From NCBI RefSeq assembly GCF_009669305.1, contig NZ_SADB01000001.1, positions 372,001 to 436,000 on the forward strand: DNA of 64,000 nt. Direction: 5' to 3'. Source of the stretch: Ancylomarina sp. 16SWW S1-10-2 (GTDB lineage Bacteria > Bacteroidota > Bacteroidia > Bacteroidales > Marinifilaceae). Of the stretch, positions 20,201 to 28,770 are shown one piece after another (position 1 is the first letter of the stretch; each line of letters opens with the position of its first letter). Made by a program: the position numbers and the translations under genes. A model generated the notes under the pieces. That model searched no databases, was not told where the DNA came from, and worked only from the letters and a program-made list of their open reading frames with translations.

Positions 20201-21983
20201 TAGCCGTTATATCAGTAAAATAGTGAAAGCTTTGTTGAGTAATATTGTGAGAGAAGAAGGAGAGAAAGAAGCTACCGCAAAACGTTTGATACCAGTTACG
20301 GGTGCTATTACTTCTAAAATGAAGCAAGATTGGGGATTAAACGATAAATGGAACGAATTAATTACGCCAAGGTTTAAGCGTTTAAATGAGTTAACTAAGT
20401 CCAATGATTTTGGTTATTGGGATAAGGATAAGAACATGTTTAGAACCATGGTGCCTGATGAATTATCAAAAGGATTTAGTAAAAAACGTATTGATCATCG
20501 TCATCACGCCTTGGATGCTTTAATAATTGCTTGTGTAACAAAAGATCATACTAACTATATCACATCATTAAATACCGCAAGAAAGAATCATAGCCTTGTT
20601 GCAAAACTCAGGAATATTGAGAAAAAACAAATTAAGGATAAACTTACAGCTAAACTAAAAACAATTACTGTGGCTAAGTCTTATTTGCAACCTTGGCAAG
20701 GTTTTACAATAGATGCAAAAGAAAGTTTAGAGAAAATTGTAGTGAGTTTTAAAAAGAATACTAGAGTTATAAATAAAACAAATAATAAGTATTTATCCTA
20801 CAAAGATGAGAATGGTAATATGCATTTGGGTAAAGATGGAAAACCTAAAAAAGAACTTACCAAACAGGTGAAGGGTGACAATTGGGCCATTAGAAAATCG
20901 TTACATAAAGATACCGTTTCTGGTGCTGTTACCATTAAAAGAAAGAAAAAAGGATTGTCGAATATAACTGCTTACTTGGAACAATGGCAACTGATTGTTG
21001 ATAAACAGATACGTAAAAAAGTATGTAATTTGAACGATTTGTTTAATGGTGATGTAAAAGCGATTAAGAAACATCTTAAATCGCATCCTATAACTATTGA
21101 TAAAGAGGAAATACTGAAAGTTGAGGTTTACGAAAAAGTTGAAGCGACTGCAACTCGAGGTATAAGTACGGCTTTAACTGAGAAATTTACTCGTAAACAA
21201 TTAGAATCAGTAAGTGACTCGGGAATTCAGCTAATTTTCGAAAATCACATTAAGAATTATCAAGAAGAGAACGGCAAAGAACGATTTGATTTAGCTTTTA
21301 ATTCCGTAGGATTAGATGATTTGAATAAGAATATAGTTTGTTTAAATAATGGTAAATTTCATCAACCCATTTATAAAGTACGCTTGTACGAAGTAGGTAA
21401 TCGTTTTGCTGTTGGGGAAACAGCTAACAAGAAAGATAAGTTTGTAGAAGCCGCAAAAGGCACAAACCTCTTTTTTGCTATTTACTGGGACGAAGAAAAG
21501 AAAAAAAGAGTATACGATACCGTTCCTTTAAATGAAGTGATAGCACATCAAAAACAAACTGCTCATATAAAAGCAAAAGATAATACCCCTATTGCTTTAA
21601 AAGCTGAAAAAGGACAGTTTTTGTTTACCTTATCGCCCAACGATTTGGTTTATGTGCCAACTGATGAGGAAATGGGAAATCCGAATATGGTTGATATTAA
21701 AAGTTTAAGCAGGGATCAACTAGAGCGAATATATAAAATGGTTAGTACTACACAAAAAGAATGTCATTTTGTTCCAAATACTGTTGCTAAAGAAATTAGA
21801 AAGAATGAAAATGGAACAAATAGTAAAAGCGAACGAGTTCAAATACTAAATGGCATTTCATTGTTAGATGATAAACAAAAACCCGTTATGATTAAAGAAA
21901 GGTGTTGGAAATTAAAGCTTGATCGTTTGGGAAATGTGCTTGAAGTGAAAAAGCATGTTTCTCCAATATTACAGGAAGTATAA
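17286..21983 (+). CDS. cas9: Cas9, type II-C CRISPR RNA-guided endonuclease
   Basis: 1565 residues, large for Cas9. All catalytic parts are present: RuvC-I Asp8 in LGLDLGTNSIGWA, the arginine-rich bridge helix (about 60-85), RuvC-II Glu761 in IHVELGRDM, HNH His883 in IEHIIPQS with Asn906 in NEDKSNK (the same 23-residue spacing as SpCas9 His840/Asn863), and RuvC-III HHALDA with His1074 and Asp1077. A recognition lobe of roughly 650 residues and a C-terminal domain of about 480 residues account for the size. No csn2 or cas4 follows, and cas1-cas2 do, so type II-C. cas1 starts 15 bp after the stop codon. The gene looks intact and functional. Confidence 0.97.
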   Translation: MKKILGLDLGTNSIGWALVKNDFDKKEGQILGIGSRIIPMSQDIMDKFGSGQSISQTADRTRYRGVRRLVERSLLRRERLHRVLNKLNFLPKHYSDSIDFDLRKGQFKDGIEVKLNYYPVAVEGKDKPEYKFLFTDSFLEMVGEFKAVHPELFYKKTKGEETKIPYDWTIYYLRKKALTEKITKEELSWILLNFNQKRGYYQLRGEEEEKTDDKTKEFVSLKVKEVVDSGEVIKKTGDKLYDVYFDNAWQYDRQITKTENWIGKTKEFIVTTSTTKRGDLKYTFKAVDSEKDWIAIKTKTEQDILKSEKTVGEFLFDTLLENPSQKLRGKLIKTIERKFYKEELKAIVAKQTEFHAELQDRALYLACTKELYSINESHSNSIKDKNFEYLLVEDILFYQRPLKSKKSSIANCPYEKKVFMKEGIRQEIALKCIPKSNPLFQEFRLWQFLKNLKIYQREIIGDNKIDVDVTHQFIKNEEDWVDLFEFMNNRKEVDQKAFLKKYKLNEKEYRWNNVEDRKYPCNETRAQFLSRLKKVNDIESVVFLSTEIEYELWHLIYSVKDKLEFEKALGTFANKKGLDEFSFVASFLKFPPFDSDYGAYSEKAIKKLLPLMRKGKYWSENAINDEVKDRISNIQERLESIDYDEEVFKEDKHNRLQTIVDDDIPKQLLKSFLAYGKNSQLKGLNTYQACYAIYQRHSEVGDILLWKSPVDIDLYLHKFKQHSLRNPIVEQVVTETLRVVRDIWQYHGGGKSQFFDEIHVELGRDMKNSSDKRKSIAANQSENENTNQRIKALLQELKDDSQIKGDIRPYSPSHQEILKIYEEGVFNQNDVDDDILKIRKNASPSKNEIQRYKIWLEQGYISPYTGKPIPLSGLFSENYQIEHIIPQSRYFDNSLSNKVICESEVNEDKSNKTAYEYIKANEGKILTGSIKLFSLKAYEEHCKRSFKKSRTKLKNLLSEDIPEGFLNRQLTDSRYISKIVKALLSNIVREEGEKEATAKRLIPVTGAITSKMKQDWGLNDKWNELITPRFKRLNELTKSNDFGYWDKDKNMFRTMVPDELSKGFSKKRIDHRHHALDALIIACVTKDHTNYITSLNTARKNHSLVAKLRNIEKKQIKDKLTAKLKTITVAKSYLQPWQGFTIDAKESLEKIVVSFKKNTRVINKTNNKYLSYKDENGNMHLGKDGKPKKELTKQVKGDNWAIRKSLHKDTVSGAVTIKRKKKGLSNITAYLEQWQLIVDKQIRKKVCNLNDLFNGDVKAIKKHLKSHPITIDKEEILKVEVYEKVEATATRGISTALTEKFTRKQLESVSDSGIQLIFENHIKNYQEENGKERFDLAFNSVGLDDLNKNIVCLNNGKFHQPIYKVRLYEVGNRFAVGETANKKDKFVEAAKGTNLFFAIYWDEEKKKRVYDTVPLNEVIAHQKQTAHIKAKDNTPIALKAEKGQFLFTLSPNDLVYVPTDEEMGNPNMVDIKSLSRDQLERIYKMVSTTQKECHFVPNTVAKEIRKNENGTNSKSERVQILNGISLLDDKQKPVMIKERCWKLKLDRLGNVLEVKKHVSPILQEV

Positions 21984-21998
21984 ATCAAAACTAATATC

Positions 21999-22925
21999 AT
22001 GATTAAACGCACACTGTATTTTGGTAATCCAGCCTATTTGCGCAGGCAAGATGGGCAACTAAAGGTTTTTAAGCCAAAGGAGAAAACAGAACAGGCTAGC
22101 CTTCCTATTGAGGATATTGGGGTAATGGTTTTAGATCATCCTCAGGTAACCTTGAGTCAGGCACTTTTGTCTTATTTGATATCGAGCAATGTGGCCTTAA
22201 TATCATGTGATGAAAAGCATCACCCTGTTGGTTTGTTTTTACCTTTGGATGGTAACTCGGTACAGTCGGAGCGTTTTAAGGTACAGTTAGAAGCTAGCGA
22301 ACCCTTAAAAAAGCAACTATGGGCGCAAACAGTTGCCTCTAAAATTGAGAATCAAGCTCGACTTTTGGAACGATTTGATATGGATGCTAAACGCTTGCAT
22401 GTGTTGGTTCCTCAAATAAAATCGGGCGATAGTGAGAATGTGGAAGCTCGTGGGGCTAAGATTTATTGGGGAACCTTGTTCGAGAATCATGATTTTGTGC
22501 GTGAACGATTTGGCGATGTGCCCAATCCGCAGCTTAACTATGCTTATGCCATAATGCGAGCTTGTGTGGCTCGTGCTTTGGTCAGTTCAGGCATGTTGCC
22601 AACTTTAGGTATTTTTCATCGAAACAAGTACAATGCTTATTGTCTTGCCGATGATATTATGGAACCCTATCGCCCATATTGCGACCAGGTAGTGATGCAA
22701 ATGTTTTATGATGGTGAGCTTGAGGATGAAAAATTAACGAAGGAACAAAAAGCTAAAATTTTATCCATATTAACGACCGATGTGATATTTGCAGGTAAAA
22801 AGAGTCCTCTAATGGTGGGTATTAGCCGAACCACAAGTTCGCTTTACGAATGCTTTGCAGGCGAAAGACGTAAAATAATTTATCCCGAGTTTTATGACAC
22901 AGTATGCACTCAGTCAATATCGTAA
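21999..22925 (+). CDS. cas1: Cas1, type II spacer-integration endonuclease
   Basis: 308 residues. With Cas2 it integrates new spacers at the array end. The metal-binding catalytic residues are visible: Glu149 in [12 protein letters not shown], His207 in [12 protein letters not shown] and Glu222 in [10 protein letters not shown]-terminal beta domain and C-terminal helical domain are of normal size. It lies in one operon with cas9 and overlaps cas2. Confidence 0.96.
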   Translation: MIKRTLYFGNPAYLRRQDGQLKVFKPKEKTEQASLPIEDIGVMVLDHPQVTLSQALLSYLISSNVALISCDEKHHPVGLFLPLDGNSVQSERFKVQLEASEPLKKQLWAQTVASKIENQARLLERFDMDAKRLHVLVPQIKSGDSENVEARGAKIYWGTLFENHDFVRERFGDVPNPQLNYAYAIMRACVARALVSSGMLPTLGIFHRNKYNAYCLADDIMEPYRPYCDQVVMQMFYDGELEDEKLTKEQKAKILSILTTDVIFAGKKSPLMVGISRTTSSLYECFAGERRKIIYPEFYDTVCTQSIS

Positions 22926-23232
22926 TATGTGGGTTCTGGTCTTTTTCGATTTACCCACCGAAACCAAGAAAGAACGGAAGGAAGCTTCGCGATTTCGGAA
23001 AGAGCTGATGAAAGATGGTTTTACCATGTTTCAGTTCTCTATATACATGCGTACTTGCCCAAGTAGAGAAAATGCCGAGGTGCATACCAAACGCGTAAAA
23101 TATTTATTACCCGAACATGGACATGTGGGGATACTTAAAATAACCGATAAGCAGTTTGCCATGATGGAACTTTTCTACAGTCAGGAAATTGCTGATAAAC
23201 CCGCTGTGGTTCAACAATTGCAACTATTTTAA
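22894..23232 (+). CDS. cas2: Cas2, spacer-acquisition subunit
   Basis: 112 residues with the ferredoxin-like start [21 protein letters not shown], the conserved Asp in FFDLP and the QFSIYMR strand. The chosen start overlaps cas1 by 32 bp; an ATG at 22927, one base after the cas1 stop, is the alternative, but the QYRxMWV residues are conserved in Bacteroidota Cas2 proteins as I remember them, supporting the longer form. Last gene of the cas operon. Confidence 0.93.
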   Translation: MTQYALSQYRNMWVLVFFDLPTETKKERKEASRFRKELMKDGFTMFQFSIYMRTCPSRENAEVHTKRVKYLLPEHGHVGILKITDKQFAMMELFYSQEIADKPAVVQQLQLF

Positions 23233-23236
23233 TTAT

Positions 23237-23275
23237 CCATTTCATTACGAGGAGATTCGACGAAGCAATCTGTCT
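23237..23275. repeat. Dispersed-repeat-like fragment after cas2
   Basis: CATTACGAGGAGATTCGACG followed by AAGCAATCT resembles the short repeat (CATTGCGAGGA...GACGAAGCAATCT) that I recall from many Bacteroidota and other genomes. Only one copy is in the window, so the call rests on memory. Confidence 0.35.
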
Positions 23276-23317
23276 AAATAACATGGTGAGTAGAATAAAT
23301 AAAACGAATATAAAAAG

Positions 23318-23347
23318 AAAACCGAAGCCTTTGAGCTTCGGTTTTTT
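23318..23347. terminator. Bidirectional terminator between cas2 and the CRISPR array
   Basis: An 11-bp stem (AAAACCGAAGC with GCTTCGGTTTT, six-base loop) followed by a T-run on the plus strand and a T-rich stretch on the minus strand. It can end the cas operon from the left and crRNA transcription from the right, fitting convergent transcription of the two. Confidence 0.85.
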
Positions 23348-23400
23348 TATTTCTGATGCTTCGTACAAGTTATTGACTAATAGAGTGTAATAACCGACAC

Positions 23401-24817
23401 CTTGTGATTCTACACATCAAAGATACATTCTGTAAGCAAATCACAACCATCTGATACGTTAGTAGATACTACTGCACCTTGTGATTCTACACATCAAAGA
23501 TACATTCTGTAAGCAAATCACAACGGGGTAAGGGGGACTTGTGTTCAGACCAACCTTGTGATTCTACACATCAAAGATACATTCTGTAAGCAAATCACAA
23601 CTATGAAGATGTATCAGTAATTAGGTTAAAACTTGTGATTCTACACATCAAAGATACATTCTGTAAGCAAATCACAACGAAGCAATGGCATTTCCTAACT
23701 GTTAGGATCTTGTGATTCTACACATCAAAGATACATTCTGTAAGCAAATCACAACTCTTATCTGGATAAGTAAATACAAACCTCCCTTGTGATTCTACAC
23801 ATCAAAGATACATTCTGTAAGCAAATCACAACGAACGGCTGCGGCAATAGCACAAACGGCAACTTGTGATTCTACACATCAAAGATACATTCTGTAAGCA
23901 AATCACAACAAGATCAACAAGCTTTGCAAGGTCCTCAGCCTTGTGATTCTACACATCAAAGATACATTCTGTAAGCAAATCACAACGTCGGGGTCTTATG
24001 ATACAATAGCAGGTAACTTGTGATTCTACACATCAAAGATACATTCTGTAAGCAAATCACAACTAGTGCCGAGGTCATCGCTAGCTTATCGAACTTGTGA
24101 TTCTACACATCAAAGATACATTCTGTAAGCAAATCACAACTTGCTCTTGTAGGAATGTAATTAATAGTTCCTTGTGATTCTACACATCAAAGATACATTC
24201 TGTAAGCAAATCACAACTCCTGTACAATGGTAACTCGTTGTATTCCTCTTGTGATTCTACACATCAAAGATACATTCTGTAAGCAAATCACAACATCTTC
24301 CATTCCTAAAGCTACTGCCTTATCCTTGTGATTCTACACATCAAAGATACATTCTGTAAGCAAATCACAACGTAGTTGGTGCAACATTTAAAGGCTCATA
24401 ACTTGTGATTCTACACATCAAAGATACATTCTGTAAGCAAATCACAACACTATGACAATATCAATATCAAAACAGCCTCTTGTGATTCTACACATCAAAG
24501 ATACATTCTGTAAGCAAATCACAACTTAACGGATCAGTATTCATTAACAATTCACCTTGTGATTCTACACATCAAAGATACATTCTGTAAGCAAATCACA
24601 ACTGCTGGCGCGAACGGTGACAAAATAAATGTCTTGTGATTCTACACATCAAAGATACATTCTGTAAGCAAATCACAACATCAACTAATGCTCCAGTAGC
24701 TTGAAAAAACTTGTGATTCTACACATCAAAGATACATTCTGTAAGCAAATCACAACGTGTACTGTCATGATTAGCTAAATAGTCTGCTTGTGATTCTACA
24801 CATCAAAGATACATTCT
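23401..24817 (-). CRISPR. CRISPR array, 47-bp repeats, 18 spacers of 30 nt
   Basis: Eighteen full repeats (starts 23401, 23478 and so on, with a constant 77-base period) plus a nineteenth cut after 31 bases at 24787-24817. All full repeats appear identical and all 18 spacers are exactly 30 nt and unlike one another. On the minus strand the repeat begins GTTGTGATTTGCTTACAG and ends AATCACAAG, the usual crRNA orientation for Bacteroidota type II-C, and its 5' part pairs with the tracrRNA anti-repeat. I therefore assign transcription to the minus strand, toward cas2. No spacer match was noticed elsewhere in the window. Confidence 0.97.
23418..23446 (-). promoter_or_regulatory. Promoter inside the CRISPR repeat (first copy; present in every full repeat)
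   Basis: On the minus strand each repeat holds TTG (repeat positions 44-46 in plus-strand numbering), 18 bases, then TATCTTTG (positions 18-25), an exact TAnnTTTG box. A start a few bases further would put the first transcribed spacer right after about ten repeat bases. This parallels the repeat-embedded promoters known for Neisseria type II-C. The one-to-two-base short spacing is a caveat. Confidence 0.55.
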
Positions 24818-26290
24818 TATAGTTAATAAAGAAGGCGATCTCGCAATCATTAGCCTGAAAGGGAATAAACCAGAGGTCAATCTATATTTATCAATTAGAA
24901 ACAACGTTAAGAGAGGTCGTTGATACAGGCCTAAGGGCAATATGTTGATTGGTTAATGATAAGTGGTATTAAGCTAAAAAGAAGATTTTGAATCCCATTA
25001 TGTCATGTTTATCTAAGCATCTCTAAGCTGATGTTAACACCTCTATAGTTTTACTGTCAGGCTTCATAAGCAAAGGTTGATTGAATGCTGTTCAAATTAT
25101 CCTTTATCATTGCTACGATCAATAACCTGCTTGTAAATGGCACTAATGATAGAGCTGTGCTGCCCAGGGCATCTTTCAACGAAAAGCATCATCAGGGCAT
25201 CTTTGGACTATTCCCTGCCCCTGTAAAAATCACTCGCATCGTCTCAATTATTAATGAGGTGAATGGGAATATTGTGGCTAAAGGTGAGAAAAAGTGTGAT
25301 TACTAAGTATTAATTATCAACATCAAATTCTATAATATCAACTTTGAGTGAATATTACTTTAGGAAAAACAGCCTTGAGCTAGGAAGGTGTGAAAATTGA
25401 AAGAAGCGTAGGTACGAAGCTGATTTCGATTGAAACGAAGGGAACGTAGTGCGAGCCGCCTGCGAGTGGAGTAGCGGTTGGTGTAAATAACGGTTTGAAG
25501 AATGAAGACCATTTACATCTACTGTTTACAGCAAGGTTATGGCAATGTTTTTGAATAGGATTGGATAGTGTGTAAGGTCAAAAACTATGACAAAACCGTA
25601 GACCGCTGCGACTAGCAGGCGAGCCTAATATGGGTAGCGGTTGGACTTGTAAGTACTGACTGAAGGTACGAAAGGAAGTTTTTACAAGAACAAAAAGAGC
25701 TGCCGTGAGAAAGATGGAGGAACACAAAAAACATGACAAGCTGAAGCGAAGCGGAACCTTTTGGTATTACTACTCTTTATTTAATCCTCTAAAATAAAGC
25801 AAATAAAGTGTAGTGATAGATTGGCGTGAGTTTTGTTGACAACTGATGACGAACACCTATTTTCCTTTTGAACACCATCCTCTCACAAAGACAAACTCAT
25901 TAATCTATTTGCAACTTGAATTCAGGAAAGAATTGTTGTGTGTTTTAGTAACAAACAATATGTTGTTATTAGTATTATTGATTGTATATCTAACTAATAT
26001 TTGATAATGTTGTGTCGTGTGATAGAATTATCGTAACATTTCAACAGCTAATAATCTGATCAAAATCGCAGTTACATTATCAATTGAGGAGTTATTAATA
26101 TGCCTTGTGTAAACTAGGTATTAATAGGCCTCGTGAGCAACATGCTTGTGCACAGAACACATATAATTTTTATCGTTATATATGACTCGAGACTATAGGT
26201 CTCTAGACCCTGTTTTATAATATTTCTGGTTATACTGTTACGTATGTATATTGATAGAGAGGGGTTTGACGTATAATATTTTTTGTGATA
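24818..26290. other. Gene-poor, probably decayed region after the array
   Basis: No convincing gene in nearly 1.5 kb. Directly after the cut repeat an open stretch (about 24821-24922) reads VNKEGDLAIISLKGNKPEV and on to a stop, looking like the tail of a lost gene. Around 25450-25645 there are GC-richer blocks with an 11-bp direct repeat GTAGCGGTTGG (25471-25481 and 25634-25644) and partial inverted copies sharing ACCGCT and GCAGGC. I read this as debris of another mobile element. Confidence 0.5.
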
Positions 26291-26405
26291 GAAATTTATT
26301 TTAAAAATCGATATTGTATTATGTGAGAAAAAAAAAGGGGTGGGTATTTTCCTTTAGGTTTGGATACTGTTTTAGTAATATAGTCTGCTCGTGCGTATAA
26401 TATGA
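26291..26405 (+). repeat. Structured intergenic repeat, copy B
   Basis: Aligns with copies A and C over about 110 bases. Outer helix TATTGTA (26312-26318) with TATAATA (26396-26402); relative to copy A a G-C pair has become A-T on both sides. Inner helix GGGTAT with ATAGTC contains one mismatch. It lies about 110 bases before the 91-residue unknown gene. Confidence 0.75.
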
Positions 26406-26512
26406 ATCATTTTTTTTCCTAATAGATTTAATTGAAAATAAACAAAACGATTACAAGTTCTAGTTTTAGGAATTGAGATATTTTCGGTATATTATATTAA
26501 AACAATATAACT

Positions 26513-26788
26513 ATGAGTAATAATAGTAATGACAAGGGAAAGACTCCTGATCATATTGATATTCAATATAAAGATATCAATCTTTATAGACAAAAAGATG
26601 AATCTTATACTGCATACTGGCAATGTCATGATTCTATAAAAACATATTGGCAATCAAAATATGTGTATTCTGATTGTGAAATGAGAGAAAAGATTGTGGA
26701 TGATTTATGTGCTAGGTATAAACAATCTAGAAATGATGTTTTAGAAATGATCTGCATATCTTTAGCAGAATATATCTTAATTTGCTAA
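26513..26788 (+). CDS. Small unknown protein on the element
   Basis: 91 residues, acidic and tyrosine-rich (HIDIQYKDINLYRQKDESYT ...), with a C-terminal helix. I recognise no family, signal peptide or membrane segment. It starts ATGAGTAATAATAGT behind an AATATAACT leader and follows repeat copy B. Coding is plausible from its clean frame and amphipathic C-terminal part, but not certain. Confidence 0.45.
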   Translation: MSNNSNDKGKTPDHIDIQYKDINLYRQKDESYTAYWQCHDSIKTYWQSKYVYSDCEMREKIVDDLCARYKQSRNDVLEMICISLAEYILIC

Positions 26789-27572
26789 TGCTTTTTATGG
26801 TATTCTCTCCCGAAGACTAAGATAATATTACGCACCATTCGCTTCACTAGGAGGTAGATATTTAAGATGTATATAGGTTCCAAGCAAAGTAAAAATAATA
26901 TAAGTTTGATGGTGGTAATGAAACAATTTAAAGAAATTGAATTTTAGTAGGACGTAAAACTTTCGGCAATTATATCGTAAAAATACCTCTAGTAATATGA
27001 TTTGTAATTGATAAATCTATAGTTTGTTACGGTCAAGATGATACAATAGATCGTTTCCCGAAAGATTGTACCTATAATTGTTAATAATTACGATACTAGA
27101 GTGTCTTGTCAATTACTTACGCTTGAAGAATGGATTAAGGTCTTTAATGTTCTGAAAGAGGCAATTTATTATAAAAATCGATGTTGCATTATGTGACGAG
27201 GGAAAAAGGGTAAGGGTGTTTTCTCTCAAGATTTGGAACTTTGTATAGTAATATACCCTGCTCGTGCTTGTAACACACAAAAAAAAACAATAATTCAAGA
27301 AATACTGGTTTTCATAGTTTTCCCATATCAAGATTGGAATGCCCTCAAATATTAGGCTTTCCAATTAATTTCACCTTAGATTTTAATTATAGGAAATAGT
27401 TTCTTTACTTTGTAATCTGCGACATAGAAGTTTTCTCGTTGCACTCTTTGCGCATTCCAGCGCACGAATTTTCAAATATATCTATAAAGAGGGTTAACCC
27501 TCACTAATTGAATTTAAAGCAAAGGAACATAGGGTAATGACCTTGTGTTACTTCGTATTAACGTAATATTAT
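26789..27572. other. Intergenic region containing repeat copy C
   Basis: Apart from the structured repeat at 27162-27280, nothing firm. A 26-codon frame at 26866-26946 follows AGGAGG at a long distance; I do not call it. A weak dyad TACAAT/ATTGTA lies near 27037-27070. Confidence 0.35.
27162..27280 (+). repeat. Structured intergenic repeat, copy C
   Basis: Outer helix TGTTGCA (27182-27188) with TGTAACA (27269-27275): relative to copies A and B a T-A pair is now C-G on both sides. Inner helix GGGTGT with ATACCC as in copy A. An extra ACGAG/CTCGT pairing is possible here. It lies about 290 bases before the next gene pair. Confidence 0.75.
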
Positions 27573-27764
27573 TTGAAGATGAAGAATAAACATTATTACC
27601 TACTACCAGGTGGTAAAAGGGCTGAAAACATGAAACAGGCCAGAATATTCATGGAGATTGGAAAACATGCATTCAGAAATGCGGTTAAATGTGGCGAAGT
27701 TATTAAGGTATTGTTTAACCCTCAAACGCTTCAGAGTGATGAACAATCAAACAACGTACAATAG
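27573..27764 (+). CDS. Small basic protein preceding the replication-like gene
   Basis: 63 residues, MKMKNKHYYLLPGGKRAENM followed by a Lys/Arg-rich helix (KQARIFMEIGKHAFRNAVK). It overlaps the next gene by 26 bp in another frame, a coupled-translation arrangement. I have no firm family; the helical basic character would suit a small DNA- or RNA-binding protein, or an excision factor. That is inference only. Confidence 0.5.
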   Translation: MKMKNKHYYLLPGGKRAENMKQARIFMEIGKHAFRNAVKCGEVIKVLFNPQTLQSDEQSNNVQ

Positions 27765-28650
27765 GTCCACAAATGATGGTAAGGAGAATCTCTATTCCAA
27801 AATTGATAATAGGATGATACATGACGAACGACTCTCACTAAATCAAATTGGATTGATGACATTTATACTTTCACAGAGTAATAAGTATGTTATTAACTCC
27901 ACCTACATTCAAAAACAGACAAGTCTTGGTAAGGATAAATTTTTTAAAGAATGGAAGAAACTTCAGGAGTTGGGTTATATAAAACGTAAAGATATACGCG
28001 AGAAAGGTCAAGTAAAAGGTACTCATTGGATTGTTAACGAAAACCCCTTAAATATGGGGCGTTTGCCTAAATCCGAAAAACAGGAATCTGGTAACTCTGA
28101 ATCTGATAACCCTGACAGTAATAATAATCAAGAAAATAATAATCAATTATATAAGAAAACAGTAACAGGTGAGCATGCATCAACTGCGTTGTCACCGAGT
28201 ATAAAGAAAGAGATTAACACAATGTTTGATGAAGCAAAAGAAGTTTATGACCATATCTGTAGTGTTGCTGCTAACTACGGGTGCAAGACATATGGTTGGG
28301 ACATGACGGATGAGGACAAATTGCTTATTTTAGGAGCACTCAGTAAATATGATAAGTACAAGAATAGGACCTCAGTAAGAATGTTAAATGATAAGATAGA
28401 TGAGCTTGCTTCACAAGCTGGTAGTGATGTTAACTATATGGGGACTCGTTTTTTCTGCAAAAAAATTGCAGGTAATGAAATTAAAAATAATCAATTTCTA
28501 ATTAATAAAGCAAAGGAGAGGATTCGTAAGAGGAGTTTAGAATCGCCAGGAAGTCTAGTTAACTGGAATCCTAGTGATAAGATCCCCGTAGGTTCAGTCT
28601 CACCATCACAACTTCCCCCATTACCTTATCCTCTTCAAAAACATTCATGA
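27739..28650 (+). CDS. Winged-helix protein, candidate replication initiator
   Basis: 303 residues from ATG 27739. The N-terminal 90 residues (KIDNRMIHDERLSLNQIGLM ... LGYIKRKD) have the pattern of the winged-helix domain seen at the start of phage and plasmid replisome-organiser proteins: a helix-turn-helix where a species of growth-condition tests (TYIQKQTSLGKDKFFKEWKKL) precedes a beta wing. A Ser/Asn-rich linker (about 115-145) leads to an unfamiliar helical C-terminal domain. I favour replication or copy control of a plasmid-like element, supported by iteron-like repeats at 28991-29050 and the nearby resolvase, but no diagnostic motif proves it. Confidence 0.55.
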   Translation: MNNQTTYNRSTNDGKENLYSKIDNRMIHDERLSLNQIGLMTFILSQSNKYVINSTYIQKQTSLGKDKFFKEWKKLQELGYIKRKDIREKGQVKGTHWIVNENPLNMGRLPKSEKQESGNSESDNPDSNNNQENNNQLYKKTVTGEHASTALSPSIKKEINTMFDEAKEVYDHICSVAANYGCKTYGWDMTDEDKLLILGALSKYDKYKNRTSVRMLNDKIDELASQAGSDVNYMGTRFFCKKIAGNEIKNNQFLINKAKERIRKRSLESPGSLVNWNPSDKIPVGSVSPSQLPPLPYPLQKHS

Positions 28651-28744
28651 AATGCTTTTGAAAATACTACAATATTAACAATGAATTGTATTAGTGAATT
28701 AAGGGAGTATTTAAAGTTTACACAATTTACTTTTAATGAAGCAA

Positions 28745-28770
28745 AAAGCCCAATCTTTAAGGTTGGGCTT
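28745..28770 (-). terminator. Hairpin terminator downstream of the winged-helix gene
   Basis: Stem AAGCCCAA/TTGGGCTT (28746-28753 with 28763-28770). The T5 tract is on the minus strand, so it best stops transcription coming from the right; it may also shield the left gene. Confidence 0.6.

Noticed and set aside
23401-24786. A spacer targeting the host within this window
   Set aside because: Reading the 18 spacers against the window by eye gave no convincing match; a proper search could still find partial ones.
25085-25306. 73-codon frame in the decayed region
   Set aside because: No family, no start context and atypical composition for a real gene; probably a chance or relic frame.
26513-26788. 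91-residue unknown protein as an anti-CRISPR
   Set aside because: It lies on the same element as an apparently intact Cas9 and nothing in the sequence resembles an anti-CRISPR or its associated regulator.
26866-26946. 26-codon frame behind AGGAGG
   Set aside because: Too short, the ribosome site is far from the ATG, and Bacteroidota rarely use such sites.
16150-27280. The three structured repeats as integron attC sites
   Set aside because: attC core sites read AAC first and GTT last; here GTT is in the 5' arm and AAC in the 3' arm on both strands' reading, and there is no tyrosine integron integrase.
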